Assembly: GCA_965206675.1 (NCBI GenBank)
Contig: CBDBKL010000008.1
Location: 501,309 to 565,308 of the forward strand
Direction: 5' to 3'
DNA: 64,000 nt
Source of the DNA: CBDBKL01 sp965206675
Lineage (GTDB): Bacteria; Bdellovibrionota; Bdellovibrionia; Bdellovibrionales; JAKFYE01
A program made the translations under genes and the position numbers. This document shows positions 1 through 8,695 of this stretch, piece by piece. Every line of letters starts with the position of its first letter. Position 1 is the stretch's first letter. Below the pieces are notes generated by a model. The model was given only the letters and a program-made list of their open reading frames with translations. It searched no databases and was not told where the DNA came from.

Positions 1-206
1 CCAAAAGAGATATTATGGATATCAAAAGAGATATAGAAAGTCTAAGACACGATACTAAAAAAGATATTGCAGATGTAAGAAAAGATATAGAAGTTTTAAA
101 ACAATCTACAAAGCGAGATTTAAAAGAACTTGAACAAAGAATGTTGATAAAACTTGGTGGATTACTTGCCATTGCCTTAACAGCTATGGCCGCTTTTCTA
201 AAATAA
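1..206 (+). CDS. C-terminal part of a coiled-coil membrane-anchored protein (DUF1640-like), cut by window edge
   Basis: The reading frame is open from the first bases of the window, so the ATG at 15 is probably internal and the gene starts outside. What is visible is a run of charged heptad-like units (repeats of KRDIE, KKDIADVRKDIE) predicted to form a coiled coil, followed by a single hydrophobic C-terminal helix (LGGLLAIALTAMAAFLK). This plan, a coiled coil ending in one membrane helix, is that of the small DUF1640/CCDC90-like bacterial proteins, often found next to or inside toxin and nuclease neighbourhoods. Function is unknown. It converges on the nuclease-like gene that follows. Confidence 0.6.
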   Translation, partial: KRDIMDIKRDIESLRHDTKKDIADVRKDIEVLKQSTKRDLKELEQRMLIKLGGLLAIALTAMAAFLK

Positions 207-233
207 GCCTCAAAATCTCTCGATAGTCTTATA

Positions 234-794
234 TCAACCAAAAACTTTTGGTTTAAACGTCTTCTTGTTCGTTATACTCGCACTGCTACCTGTAGCTCTT
301 ATGACAAACAATCCCTTCTTTTCAGCATAAATATTTGCATAAGCATCAGCTTGAAGATAAGCCACTGCCCCGTAGATTGTTCTGTCCGTATATTCTGGAA
401 AAATCTTCTTAAAGATCTTTACTTTATCTATAAACTCATTAACTTCCCGAACTTTAAGACTAGTTTTAACCTCAACCACCACCACTTCACTACCATTGGT
501 CGCAATAATATCGATCTCATAATAATTGTTATTAAAGTTCTTTTCGACGCGAGGATGTGTCCCTTCAACATCAATTCCCCTATCTTTTAAAAGATTTACC
601 AGATCTCCTTTAACAAGGGATTCCATGAGCTTTCCCCACTGGCCTGTGAAGAGCTCATCTAAGTACTTGATGCGACGATCTGTTTCTCGTTTTTGTTTTT
701 CTAACCGGCGGTCAGTTTCCTTCACTTGTTCTTTAAGTTCATCCATACCGGCCCAGAACTCTTCTGCTGTGACTTTCTTTCTTGGTTGTGACAT
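234..794 (-). CDS. Predicted PD-(D/E)XK nuclease-fold protein with N-terminal coiled coil (DUF3782-like)
   Basis: A protein of 186 residues. Residues 10-50 are highly charged and predicted coiled coil (EQVKETDRRLEKQKRETDRR). The rest carries the signature of a PD-(D/E)XK fold: YEIDIIATNG followed by VVVVEVKTSLK, giving the Asp and the Glu-x-Lys of the active site. Proteins of this plan are common in bacteria as DUF3782-type putative nucleases, but none of this exact type has an assigned substrate that I can recall. The ATG is preceded by an AGGAGA ribosome site about nine bases upstream. It lies downstream of the Fic gene on the same strand, separated by about 200 bases that hold a strong hairpin. 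Confidence 0.7.
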   Translation of the reverse strand: MSQPRKKVTAEEFWAGMDELKEQVKETDRRLEKQKRETDRRIKYLDELFTGQWGKLMESLVKGDLVNLLKDRGIDVEGTHPRVEKNFNNNYYEIDIIATNGSEVVVVEVKTSLKVREVNEFIDKVKIFKKIFPEYTDRTIYGAVAYLQADAYANIYAEKKGLFVIRATGSSASITNKKTFKPKVFG

Positions 795-917
795 GCTCTC
801 TTTCTCCTGTTCCTATTTTTATAGTTTTCTGTTTAAAAAATCAATCCTGGCAAAAGTCTTTGCAAAAAAGAAACAGGGCTGAAAACAAAACAAATTAGCC
901 TAGAAGTACAAACATGG

Positions 918-942
918 TCCGAGATTCGGACAGAGTCTCGGA
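918..942. repeat. Stem-loop (10-bp stem, 5-base loop) between fic and the nuclease gene
   Basis: TCCGAGATTC at 918-927 pairs with GAGTCTCGGA at 933-942 (one T:G pair) around a GGACA loop. It stands out as GC-rich in an AT-rich gap. No U-tract follows on either strand, so it is not a classical intrinsic terminator. It could be a processing site, a protein-binding palindrome or a factor-dependent termination element for the fic transcript. Confidence 0.5.
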
Positions 943-997
943 AATTTAGGATGGTGCTTTCTATCACATTCATTTACTTGACGAAGTATCATAAGCT

Positions 998-2104
998 TTA
1001 TAGAGAAAGAAGTTCTAAGAGCTTTGTAAAACGATAGGAAACATTGCTACCCCTAACACCCCCCTTTATTTTTTCAAGAACACCCTCTTTATGAAAAAGA
1101 TTGAGATGGTTATGAAGGCTTGGAATCGGTATATCTGAGTTTTCTGCAGAGATGCGTATACTTTTGATAATAGGCTCTCTAAATAATAAATCTATAAACC
1201 GCAGAGAATATTTAGAGGTTGTGACGTTATTAAAACAATCGAGTGTTTCCCTATGTAAATTATGAACTTCCTTAAGAAGATTCAAGTTCTTTTCGGATTG
1301 AGCCGTCAACGCTTGTAAAAAGAAAATAATCCAAGACTCCCAATCTCCCTTTTCCGTAATACTACGGAGCTTGTGATAATATTCATCCCTGTTTTCTTCT
1401 AAATATTCACTCACATAAATATGCACAGTTTTTACAATACCTTTTGAGTATAAAAACAAAGGGATTAACATCCTACCTATCCGCCCATTGCCATCAAAAA
1501 AAGGATGAATGATTTCAAATTGACCATGAACAATAGCTAATTGTACGAGGAAATCTTCATTGTGATCTTCGGTGTTTATATAATTTTCTAAATTGCTAAA
1601 AGAATCAGAAATGTGTTCGGCAGTTGGAGGAACAAAATTAGCTTTCGCAATACCCTGAGCAGGAGCACCAATATAAACAGGTCCTGTTCGAAAAAGCCCA
1701 GGCGTTTTGTTCTTGCCACGAACACCAGACATTAAAATTTTGTGAGTATCTGTTATGAGTCTCTTACAAATAGGGAGCGTTTTTAAAAGCTCAAACCCTT
1801 TCTTAAGAGCCTCTATATAATTTAAAACTTCTTGGTGATCTGGGTTAGGTTTCTGATCATCAATTCCCTGAATAAAAAATTCTTCAATAGAAGTTTGTGT
1901 TCCTTCGATGCGAGAGGAAGACACACTCTCTCGAGTTAGAAGAGAAGAAAAACTGAGAATTTCATTAGAAGGTAAAATCTCTAAGTAAGTATCAAGACGT
2001 CCCAAATTCGCATGAGCCTTGCCCGTATAGGATTGAAATGCCGCCAAGTCTAAACGGGGTAGAGGTAGCTTCTGTGGTATAAAAGGTCGATTTTTTGAGT
2101 CCAT
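998..2104 (-). CDS. Fic family protein adenylyltransferase with C-terminal winged helix
   Basis: A protein of 368 residues. The catalytic Fic motif HPFFDGNGRIGR is intact at residues 200-211 (catalytic His, phosphate-binding loop). An N-terminal inhibitory motif of the S-x-x-x-E-G type (SSRIEG, residues 63-68) precedes it, which makes this a class II Fic enzyme, normally self-inhibited by insertion of the Glu into the ATP site. The last ~70 residues look like a winged helix-turn-helix DNA-binding domain. Known members transfer AMP from ATP to protein Ser/Thr/Tyr residues; the target here cannot be predicted. GGGAG precedes the ATG. The upstream gap is full of near-identical AT-rich palindromic elements, so the DNA-binding domain may act on its own promoter (inference). 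Confidence 0.93.
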   Translation of the reverse strand: MDSKNRPFIPQKLPLPRLDLAAFQSYTGKAHANLGRLDTYLEILPSNEILSFSSLLTRESVSSSRIEGTQTSIEEFFIQGIDDQKPNPDHQEVLNYIEALKKGFELLKTLPICKRLITDTHKILMSGVRGKNKTPGLFRTGPVYIGAPAQGIAKANFVPPTAEHISDSFSNLENYINTEDHNEDFLVQLAIVHGQFEIIHPFFDGNGRIGRMLIPLFLYSKGIVKTVHIYVSEYLEENRDEYYHKLRSITEKGDWESWIIFFLQALTAQSEKNLNLLKEVHNLHRETLDCFNNVTTSKYSLRFIDLLFREPIIKSIRISAENSDIPIPSLHNHLNLFHKEGVLEKIKGGVRGSNVSYRFTKLLELLSL

Positions 2105-2140
2105 GATCTCCCAAATCCTATATATTGATTCTAATATCTA

Positions 2141-2320
2141 AAATTATACAATATTTTTAGATATTTTATATAATTTTAAAAAATTATATAAAGGAATATA
2201 TACTCAGATCAAATTATATAAAATATTTAAATATTTTATATAATTTTATTTGAAATCAAAAATATAGGGATTTTGAGGCAGATTATATAAAATTTTACGA
2301 TTTTTTTTATAATTTTGTGT
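2141..2320. repeat. Array of AT-rich palindromic elements upstream of fic
   Basis: The element ATTTTATATAATTTTA occurs identically at 2163-2178 and 2233-2248 (70 bp apart). Reverse-oriented copies of its core, AATTATATAAA, lie at 2180-2193, 2211-2228 and 2282-2296, with weaker relatives at about 2141 and 2308. The common centre TTATATAA is itself palindromic. The cluster fills the gap between the fic start and the end of the next upstream gene, where the fic promoter should be. An operator array is the simplest reading, though simple AT-richness could inflate the resemblance. Confidence 0.5.
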
Positions 2321-2328
2321 ACCCACTT

Positions 2329-5163
2329 TTAAATTCCGCTCAGGGTTTGGACTCCCTCCCTAATTGCCTTTTCTGCACTTTGGATATTGCCCTTTAGCTG
2401 CTCATAATCTTTATCATTCAAATATTGTCTGAAACTTCTTAAATCCGTACGAGCTATTGCAAAATTGCCATCGAAAACCATGGATTTTATATAGTTAGCA
2501 ACCTTCTGTGAAGATCGGGTTTTTCTTATCTCTTTCTGTGCATTTTCTCTTATACTACGAATAAAAATAGGATCCTTTTCTATATATCCCCTTCTCCTCA
2601 AGAAACTATAACTTTTCTCCCTCTCTCTCATATTATAGTGCTTGCTAAACGTGCGCCAGTGTTGAAGTGCGTGGCGTATTTTTTCACAGAAAAAGTTCAC
2701 TTCATAAAAACAATAATTGCTTATCTCACTATGGTTCATGTTCTTATACCTTTCAAAGGCAGCTAAAGTTTCAGACTCTCTAGAAAAGGCTCGTTGAATG
2801 TGTTCAGGAAGAATGGTGCTTAAAGTTGTCTGGGCCGCCATAAAAAAGTCCTTAAGAGCAAGATAAGATAAGCGCGGAGTCTCTAAAGAATGTGTTCCCA
2901 ATGTGTTTGCGTGTCCTGCCAATGTTAAAATTCGGTCAGAAAAACCTTTTGAAAAATAAATATCCTCCACTGTTTTAAGTCCCATACTTTTTAAAAGAGG
3001 TGTAAAGTAAAAATTTCTTCTCATGTTCCTCTCTAAAACTTCATTTTTTAAGGGTTTTAGGCTGGCCAACAAAATAACATCCATACCCACCTGGTAAATT
3101 TGTACATGTTCAAAAACTTCCCTGATAGCAGATATAGCCAGTTTAAAGGTTTTTTGATCCATGGAATAAAGGTGCATCCACTGAGATAAAATGCCGTTTT
3201 CTGAGAGAGAATTTTTCGCTAATTTATAAAAATCCACTGTGAAAAGATTCTCAACACCTGTTACCCAGGGGTTAGTAGGCTCACTGATAATAATATCCAT
3301 CTTCTGTTTATTTCTCGTGAAAAACTTAAAGGCATCTTGCTCTTTTATTTTCACTTTGGGGTTAGACGTGACATTGAAATTCACTTCACCCATTTTGCTC
3401 ACAGCCTCTACAACTTTGGGAGAAATTTCTAAAACAGTAACTTCCTTTACCACATTTAAGTGACCTGTCAGTCCAGCCGACACGCCAGTGCCCAAGCCCA
3501 CAACAGAAGTTAACAGTTCCTCCCCGTAGCCCACAGGGAAAAACAAAACAGGAAGAACTGGCAAAAGAAAAAGTGTGGAAAAATCCCCCTGTACATTGCT
3601 GTCTGACTTTCCATTAACGATAATCGAGTAGGACTTTCCTGGATAACCCCAGCTTAACAGTTGTTGCATTTGATACGATGAGGTGTCCCCTTCGTCATAT
3701 TGTATTAAAGAGACACTTGAGTTCGGACCGTCTTGAAAAAATCTCACATCCCCTGCCGGAGGATTTCGAACGAGAGAAAATAAACCCCTAAAATGAATCT
3801 CATTAACAACGTTTCTATTGCGAAAGTAACCCACATAGTGGCCCGCGCGATCCCATCCCGGTAGAGAAACGCAGGCTATGAGAAAAATAAGAGCAACAAT
3901 CAAACACTTTTTAAACTTTTCATAAAAAGTAAAGATCACAAATAGAACACAGAGCAACACAAGCCCTACTTTAAACAGATGGTCCAATTCAATAATATAA
4001 AGAGCCCAGTAACCCAGAACAATGGCCCCAACCACTGTGCCTACAGTGTTGAAAAAATAAAGACGGCCACAAATTCTTCCATAGTTTTCTTTTGTTTTCC
4101 CAATCAAGGCATAAGCCAAGGGTAAAAGCTGCCCTAAAAAGAAGATGGGTGGAAATAGAAAGAGAAAAATAAAAACGTAAACGGCTGAAAAATAGACAAC
4201 ATAATTCGTCTCTATGGTTTTAATACTCACCCGAATATGGTTGATCCAAATGGACCAATAAGGTGCTGTAAAGTTTAAGGCAGCTAGCAAAATAATAGAA
4301 ATGAAAAGACGAGATACCAAATGTTTTACAGAAAGATTTTTCAAACATAAACTGCCCAAAGCTAGGCCCAGAATGAAAATAGAAAGTATAATAGGAAAAT
4401 TGTAGATTCCGCTACCTATACTTAAATTCAGAACACGAACCAAACTTGTCTCTAAAGAAATAATCACAACTCCAGAGACAAAAACCAGGGCTGTATAAAA
4501 CCACCCAGGAGCTAGAGTTTTTATGTTGATAAGATCTTTTGACTTATGTGCAAAACCATTCAAAGGATTTATTAAAAACACAAAGGCAATTAGAAGGTTT
4601 AAACAGCCAGCAAGATACATAGTGAGCGGCAAACCCAATTGGGGGACCAAAATAAAGCCTGCTCCTAAAGTTCCAGCAAAAGCTCCAAATGTGTTCCAAC
4701 CATATACCTTGGCGTGGCAGGTGTTGACCTCTTCGGGTTTTTCGGGAATCGCCATGGTGAGCATAGGGATAGACGCTCCCATTAAAAAAGTTGGAATCAA
4801 AAGAGCCACACAGGTGATAAAAATATCAAAGAGAAATAGGGCCGGACCATTAAAGCTGATGGTCTTTAAAAGAGAGAAAAACTGAGGAAAAAGTATGGCA
4901 TAAATGGCTATGCCAAATTCCACATACCCGTAAATTTTTAACAGTTTATTGCGGTGCCAATTCTTTTCCGTCAATCGACCAAAAACATAATATCCACTGG
5001 CCAACCCCAAAAGAAAAATAGCAATCACTAAACTCAAAGAGCGAGCTTCGCTCCCCACTAAAATGGACAGGTAACGTTGCCATACAACTTGATAGATAAG
5101 GGACACACCCCCCGAAATAGCTGTGCAAAAGTATAGGAGATAACGATACTTCAAAAGTGCCAT
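2329..5163 (-). CDS. Fused membrane (MFS-like) and spermidine-synthase-like protein
   Basis: A protein of 944 residues. About the first 440 residues form a multi-pass membrane domain that begins with hydrophobic helices such as LVIAIFLLGLASGYYVFG. The following domain is of the spermidine/spermine synthase class: an S-adenosylmethionine-type glycine motif (VVGLGTGVSAGLTG) with an acidic strand end (VTVLEIS), and the typical ISEPTNPWVTG motif. A further ~200 charged residues follow at the C-terminus. Such fused proteins are widespread in Deltaproteobacteria-like genomes. Their reaction is mostly unproven, and aminopropyl transfer should not be assumed. The gene is divergent from ftsK across a 140-bp shared promoter region. 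The ribosome site is weak. Confidence 0.85.
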   Translation of the reverse strand: MALLKYRYLLYFCTAISGGVSLIYQVVWQRYLSILVGSEARSLSLVIAIFLLGLASGYYVFGRLTEKNWHRNKLLKIYGYVEFGIAIYAILFPQFFSLLKTISFNGPALFLFDIFITCVALLIPTFLMGASIPMLTMAIPEKPEEVNTCHAKVYGWNTFGAFAGTLGAGFILVPQLGLPLTMYLAGCLNLLIAFVFLINPLNGFAHKSKDLINIKTLAPGWFYTALVFVSGVVIISLETSLVRVLNLSIGSGIYNFPIILSIFILGLALGSLCLKNLSVKHLVSRLFISIILLAALNFTAPYWSIWINHIRVSIKTIETNYVVYFSAVYVFIFLFLFPPIFFLGQLLPLAYALIGKTKENYGRICGRLYFFNTVGTVVGAIVLGYWALYIIELDHLFKVGLVLLCVLFVIFTFYEKFKKCLIVALIFLIACVSLPGWDRAGHYVGYFRNRNVVNEIHFRGLFSLVRNPPAGDVRFFQDGPNSSVSLIQYDEGDTSSYQMQQLLSWGYPGKSYSIIVNGKSDSNVQGDFSTLFLLPVLPVLFFPVGYGEELLTSVVGLGTGVSAGLTGHLNVVKEVTVLEISPKVVEAVSKMGEVNFNVTSNPKVKIKEQDAFKFFTRNKQKMDIIISEPTNPWVTGVENLFTVDFYKLAKNSLSENGILSQWMHLYSMDQKTFKLAISAIREVFEHVQIYQVGMDVILLASLKPLKNEVLERNMRRNFYFTPLLKSMGLKTVEDIYFSKGFSDRILTLAGHANTLGTHSLETPRLSYLALKDFFMAAQTTLSTILPEHIQRAFSRESETLAAFERYKNMNHSEISNYCFYEVNFFCEKIRHALQHWRTFSKHYNMREREKSYSFLRRRGYIEKDPIFIRSIRENAQKEIRKTRSSQKVANYIKSMVFDGNFAIARTDLRSFRQYLNDKDYEQLKGNIQSAEKAIREGVQTLSGI

Positions 5164-5302
5164 AAGCCATAAAGTTTACTCTTGTAAAATGGATGGGTCA
5201 CGAAAATTGTATGCAGACAATAAGGTTGGACTAAGGTCAATCCGAACCAGCCTACAGACTAGGGCACTCGCAGAGCGTATTTTTTTAAGATAAACTTTTT
5301 AT

Positions 5303-7609
5303 ATGAGACGATACTCCTATCAAAAAAAGCGTAGCGAAATTGCTGGTATTCTTTGGGCTATGGCGGGATTGGTCGGCCTCCTTTCTCTCTGGAGTTATCA
5401 CCCATTAGACCCCAGTCTCAATAGTGTAAGCACGGAACGATCGCCTCTAAATTGGACAGGTTATTTTGGAAGTTATCTGTCTGATATTTTTTATCAAATC
5501 TTTGGGCTCTCTACTTGGATCATCATAGGATCTTTTTTTATAAAATCTTATCGATCATTTCAGGATCATACGATTTGGCCTTCCAGAATGAGTTTTCTTT
5601 TTCTTTGGATATCATTAATAACTTCATCGGGATTGTTGTCTCTTCATTTTTCAAAAGTCAGTCTCTTTAATGGAGCCATTAAACCCGGGGGATTAGTTGG
5701 ATTTGCAATGACAAAATCCCTACTTCCTGTCTTTCACTTTGCAGGTCTTGCAATACTGCTTTGGAGCGCGACATTGGTTTTTGTTGTTTTTTACTCTGGC
5801 CGCTCTATAAAAGAACTTATTGCCATCCCCTTGCCCCTTATAAAACAAGCTCTGTTTTATGCCTGTCGATGGTGCTTAGAAACAATAAAAGAGTTCAAAC
5901 AACGTCGGAAAATGAGGCCTTTGACCAATACCGTTATTCTCCCTATAGAAAAAGACCGATCTCCTATTCAAGGTCAAGTTTCAACGGAAGAAGAACTGCC
6001 CGTTCGATTTCCTTTAGATAAGGATATTAAATATCATGTTGAAAGAATCAAAAATAATAAAAGAGAAAGAAAAAAGACAAGACGAAAAATAGAAAATTGG
6101 GAATTACCCCAGATTTCTCATTTCAAAAATCACACCCATCATAAAGTTGTGATAGATGACAAGACTATTCGTAAAAACACAGAAGTTCTACAAGACAAAC
6201 TGTCCCAGTTTAATGTCAATGGAAAAGTTGTTGCCGTAAAACCCGGTCCCGCTGTTACGCTCTATGAATTCAAACCCAATGCCGATGTCAAAATTAGCAA
6301 GATTACAGAGTTAGCGGACGATTTATCATTGGCATTAAGAAGTGAGTCGGTTCGTATCATTGCTCCACTTCCGGGAAGAGATGTGGTTGGAATTGAAACA
6401 GCTAATCAACAACGGGAGACGGTTTATCTTAGAGATATTTTAGAAAGCACGCCGTTTTGGGACGAAAAAATACGTTTACCCCTGACGATTGGTAAAAAGG
6501 CCAATGGTGAGCCCCATGTGGCGGACTTAAGATCCATTCCCCATCTTCTCGTTGCAGGAACAACGGGTTCTGGAAAAAGTGTTTTTGTCGTATCTATTCT
6601 TGCGGGATTGATATTTCGACATTCTCCTAAAACTTTACGGTTAATTCTCATTGACCCCAAACAGGTGGACCTGACAGCCTTTCACGATGTGCCTCACTTA
6701 TTGATGCCACCTATTCGTGAAATTAAAAAAGCTGTTGTCGGTTTAAAGTGGGCCATAAAGGAAATGGAAAAACGTTATCGATCAATGTCAAAGTTTGGGT
6801 GTCGAAATATGGATGAATACAATCTTAGAATTTCAAAACTCACAAAAGATCAAATAGAAAATCACGAACGTATTAATGCAGACTTAGATCATCCCCATTC
6901 TCCATCATCGTATTATTTTGAAGAGTTACCCTATATTGTCATTGTTGTAGAAGAGTTTGGTGACCTGATGGCCGTTGATAAATTAAACGTTGAACAAACA
7001 GTTGTGCGATTGGCGCAGATGGCTCGAGCTTGCGGTATTCATCTTATATTGGCTATGCAGAGCCCACGTCGTAATGTTGTAACAGGTCTTATTAAGACCA
7101 ATATTCCTGGGCGCATCAGTTTCAAAGTGGCGAGTAAAACCGATTCACGTATTATTTTGGATGAGTCAGGGGCGGAAAGATTGTTGGCTCGAGGAGATAT
7201 GCTGTTCTTGTCGCCGGGAATTTCAAAACCCATCAGACATCATGGGGCGTGGTTACCAGAAGATGAACTCAATCAATTGACGAGTTTTTGGTCTGAGCAA
7301 GCCTCTCCTGAGTATGATAGTTTAGCGGACCAAATGCTTTTACGGTCTGAGACGAACAATGATGGTTTTTCCATGATGAGTGGGGGGCGTTTTTCCGAAG
7401 ATCCCTCTCAATCCGTTGATCAAAGATATGATGAGATACTTGAGTTCGTGGCCTCTCAAAAAGAAGTCAGTGCATCTATGTTGCAGAGAAAGTTTCGCTT
7501 GGGTTATCCTAGAGCTGCTCGAATGATTGAAATTTTCGAAGATAAAGGTGTTGTGGGGCCCGCTAAAGGATCAAAACCTCGACAAGTCCTTGTAAACAAT
7601 TCTCCTTAA
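5303..7609 (+). CDS. ftsK: DNA translocase FtsK/SpoIIIE
   Basis: A protein of 768 residues, short but complete for the family. Four hydrophobic segments occupy about residues 12-170, then a short charged linker, then the motor. Walker A is GTTGSGKS at about residues 418-425 and Walker B is YIVIVVEEFGDL. The last ~65 residues (from QRYDEILEFVASQ) form the gamma winged helix that reads KOPS-like polarity sequences. FtsK pumps chromosome-terminus DNA through the closing septum and activates XerCD recombination at dif. The linker lacks the long Pro/Gln-rich region of the E. coli protein, as is usual outside the Gammaproteobacteria. It may be co-oriented with the TPR-dapF-dapA genes that follow. 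Confidence 0.96.
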   Translation: MRRYSYQKKRSEIAGILWAMAGLVGLLSLWSYHPLDPSLNSVSTERSPLNWTGYFGSYLSDIFYQIFGLSTWIIIGSFFIKSYRSFQDHTIWPSRMSFLFLWISLITSSGLLSLHFSKVSLFNGAIKPGGLVGFAMTKSLLPVFHFAGLAILLWSATLVFVVFYSGRSIKELIAIPLPLIKQALFYACRWCLETIKEFKQRRKMRPLTNTVILPIEKDRSPIQGQVSTEEELPVRFPLDKDIKYHVERIKNNKRERKKTRRKIENWELPQISHFKNHTHHKVVIDDKTIRKNTEVLQDKLSQFNVNGKVVAVKPGPAVTLYEFKPNADVKISKITELADDLSLALRSESVRIIAPLPGRDVVGIETANQQRETVYLRDILESTPFWDEKIRLPLTIGKKANGEPHVADLRSIPHLLVAGTTGSGKSVFVVSILAGLIFRHSPKTLRLILIDPKQVDLTAFHDVPHLLMPPIREIKKAVVGLKWAIKEMEKRYRSMSKFGCRNMDEYNLRISKLTKDQIENHERINADLDHPHSPSSYYFEELPYIVIVVEEFGDLMAVDKLNVEQTVVRLAQMARACGIHLILAMQSPRRNVVTGLIKTNIPGRISFKVASKTDSRIILDESGAERLLARGDMLFLSPGISKPIRHHGAWLPEDELNQLTSFWSEQASPEYDSLADQMLLRSETNNDGFSMMSGGRFSEDPSQSVDQRYDEILEFVASQKEVSASMLQRKFRLGYPRAARMIEIFEDKGVVGPAKGSKPRQVLVNNSP

Positions 7610-7689
7610 TGAAGGGCTTAAACTTTCTCCTCTGTAAAAAATAAGGCATGGGTATAAACATCCTTTTATTTTCAAGTTGATTACGATAT

Positions 7690-8478
7690 ATGGGAGCCAT
7701 GAGGTTTATTATTGGATTGTTTTTTGCGACATTACCTGCTCACGCCGATAGAGCAGAGATCAAAGCTCTTTTAATAGAGGGAGAGCGTGAATCCGCATTG
7801 GTGCGTATAGAAGAGCAGCTAAAAATTAGTTCTCAAAATCAAAAATTAGAGTACACACGTTTAAAAAACCATGTTTTGACCGTTATCTTTAATGATAATA
7901 CGCAACGTTTATTAGAATATGGAAAAAGCTTTATGCACAAATCACCACAAAAAGCTCTGGAGCAACTGAATCAGGCCGCAAAGCTGGAACCTCTAAACCA
8001 AACAATAAGACAGTTGATAACGGAAACACAAATTAAGTTAGGGCAATGTGGAAAAGCCAAAGAATCGGCCGAACAGGTTTTAAAACTTGATCCTCAAAAT
8101 AAACTATCAACATCTCAACACTACATTACGACGGGGTGTTTGAAGGAAAAAATAGGAAACACAGATCATTTTTGGGCACTCTTTGCACGAGCGAATTATG
8201 GATTGATAGAAGAAGAAAATAGTTTAAGAGAACTGTTTTTATTAAAAGATATGAGAAAAGATTTTCCTGAAACATATCGACTGATTGGAGACGCCGCCCT
8301 TTCAGAAAGCCCTATGCAAATTGAGTATTACCAAAGATATATTCAACTCTGTCATCAGTCACTTAACGAACAGGATAGAAGAGTCTTCCCTCTTCTCTGT
8401 GAAGAGAGAAAAGATATAGAAGATAAAATTGCAGCACTGAGGGAAAAGAAACATTCAGAGGAAGTTCATAAACTTTGA
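7690..8478 (+). CDS. Exported protein with TPR-like helices, unknown function
   Basis: A protein of 262 residues. The N-terminus is a signal peptide ending in LPAHA. ATG codons at 7690 and 7699 are both usable; the second gives a more compact signal. The mature part is alpha-helical with at least two tetratricopeptide-like units (KALEQLNQAAKLEPLNQ and AKESAEQVLKLDPQN). No catalytic motif is seen. It stands 80 bp after ftsK and 25 bp before the small lipoprotein gene, so it could be transcribed with lptM-like/dapF/dapA. TPR proteins of this kind are usually assembly scaffolds in the periplasm. I do not recognise a specific family. Confidence 0.75.
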   Translation: MGAMRFIIGLFFATLPAHADRAEIKALLIEGERESALVRIEEQLKISSQNQKLEYTRLKNHVLTVIFNDNTQRLLEYGKSFMHKSPQKALEQLNQAAKLEPLNQTIRQLITETQIKLGQCGKAKESAEQVLKLDPQNKLSTSQHYITTGCLKEKIGNTDHFWALFARANYGLIEEENSLRELFLLKDMRKDFPETYRLIGDAALSESPMQIEYYQRYIQLCHQSLNEQDRRVFPLLCEERKDIEDKIAALREKKHSEEVHKL

Positions 8479-8503
8479 TAGGAATGTGTTCTAAGGAAGA
8501 AAA

Positions 8504-8695
8504 ATGAAACAGATGAGAAATAAACTGGCTTTTTTATTAATGTTGATTTTGGTTTATGGATGCGGAGTCAGGGGAGATCCTATTCCTCCAGAAGAAAACT
8601 CAGGGGTAGATAGCAAGGGGCATTTGCGAAAAACGGCTATTTTTTGTAAAGGTTCAAATACTAAGGAAGAGAGTCAATGTGAGCAGAGCATCTAA
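8504..8695 (+). CDS. Small lipoprotein, LptM (YifL)-like, directly upstream of dapF
   Basis: A protein of 63 residues with a strong AAGGAAGA ribosome site. The signal peptide ends in a lipobox with the modified Cys at residue 20 (LVYGC), followed at once by GVRGDPIPPE. Enterobacterial LptM has the same build: a lipid-anchored Cys, a short G-x-(K/R)-G motif, then prolines, and its gene also sits just before dapF. LptM helps the LptD-LptE lipopolysaccharide translocon mature. The gene overlaps the dapF start by 17 bp, so the two are translationally linked. Family membership rests on a very short motif plus gene order. Confidence 0.7.
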   Translation: MKQMRNKLAFLLMLILVYGCGVRGDPIPPEENSGVDSKGHLRKTAIFCKGSNTKEESQCEQSI

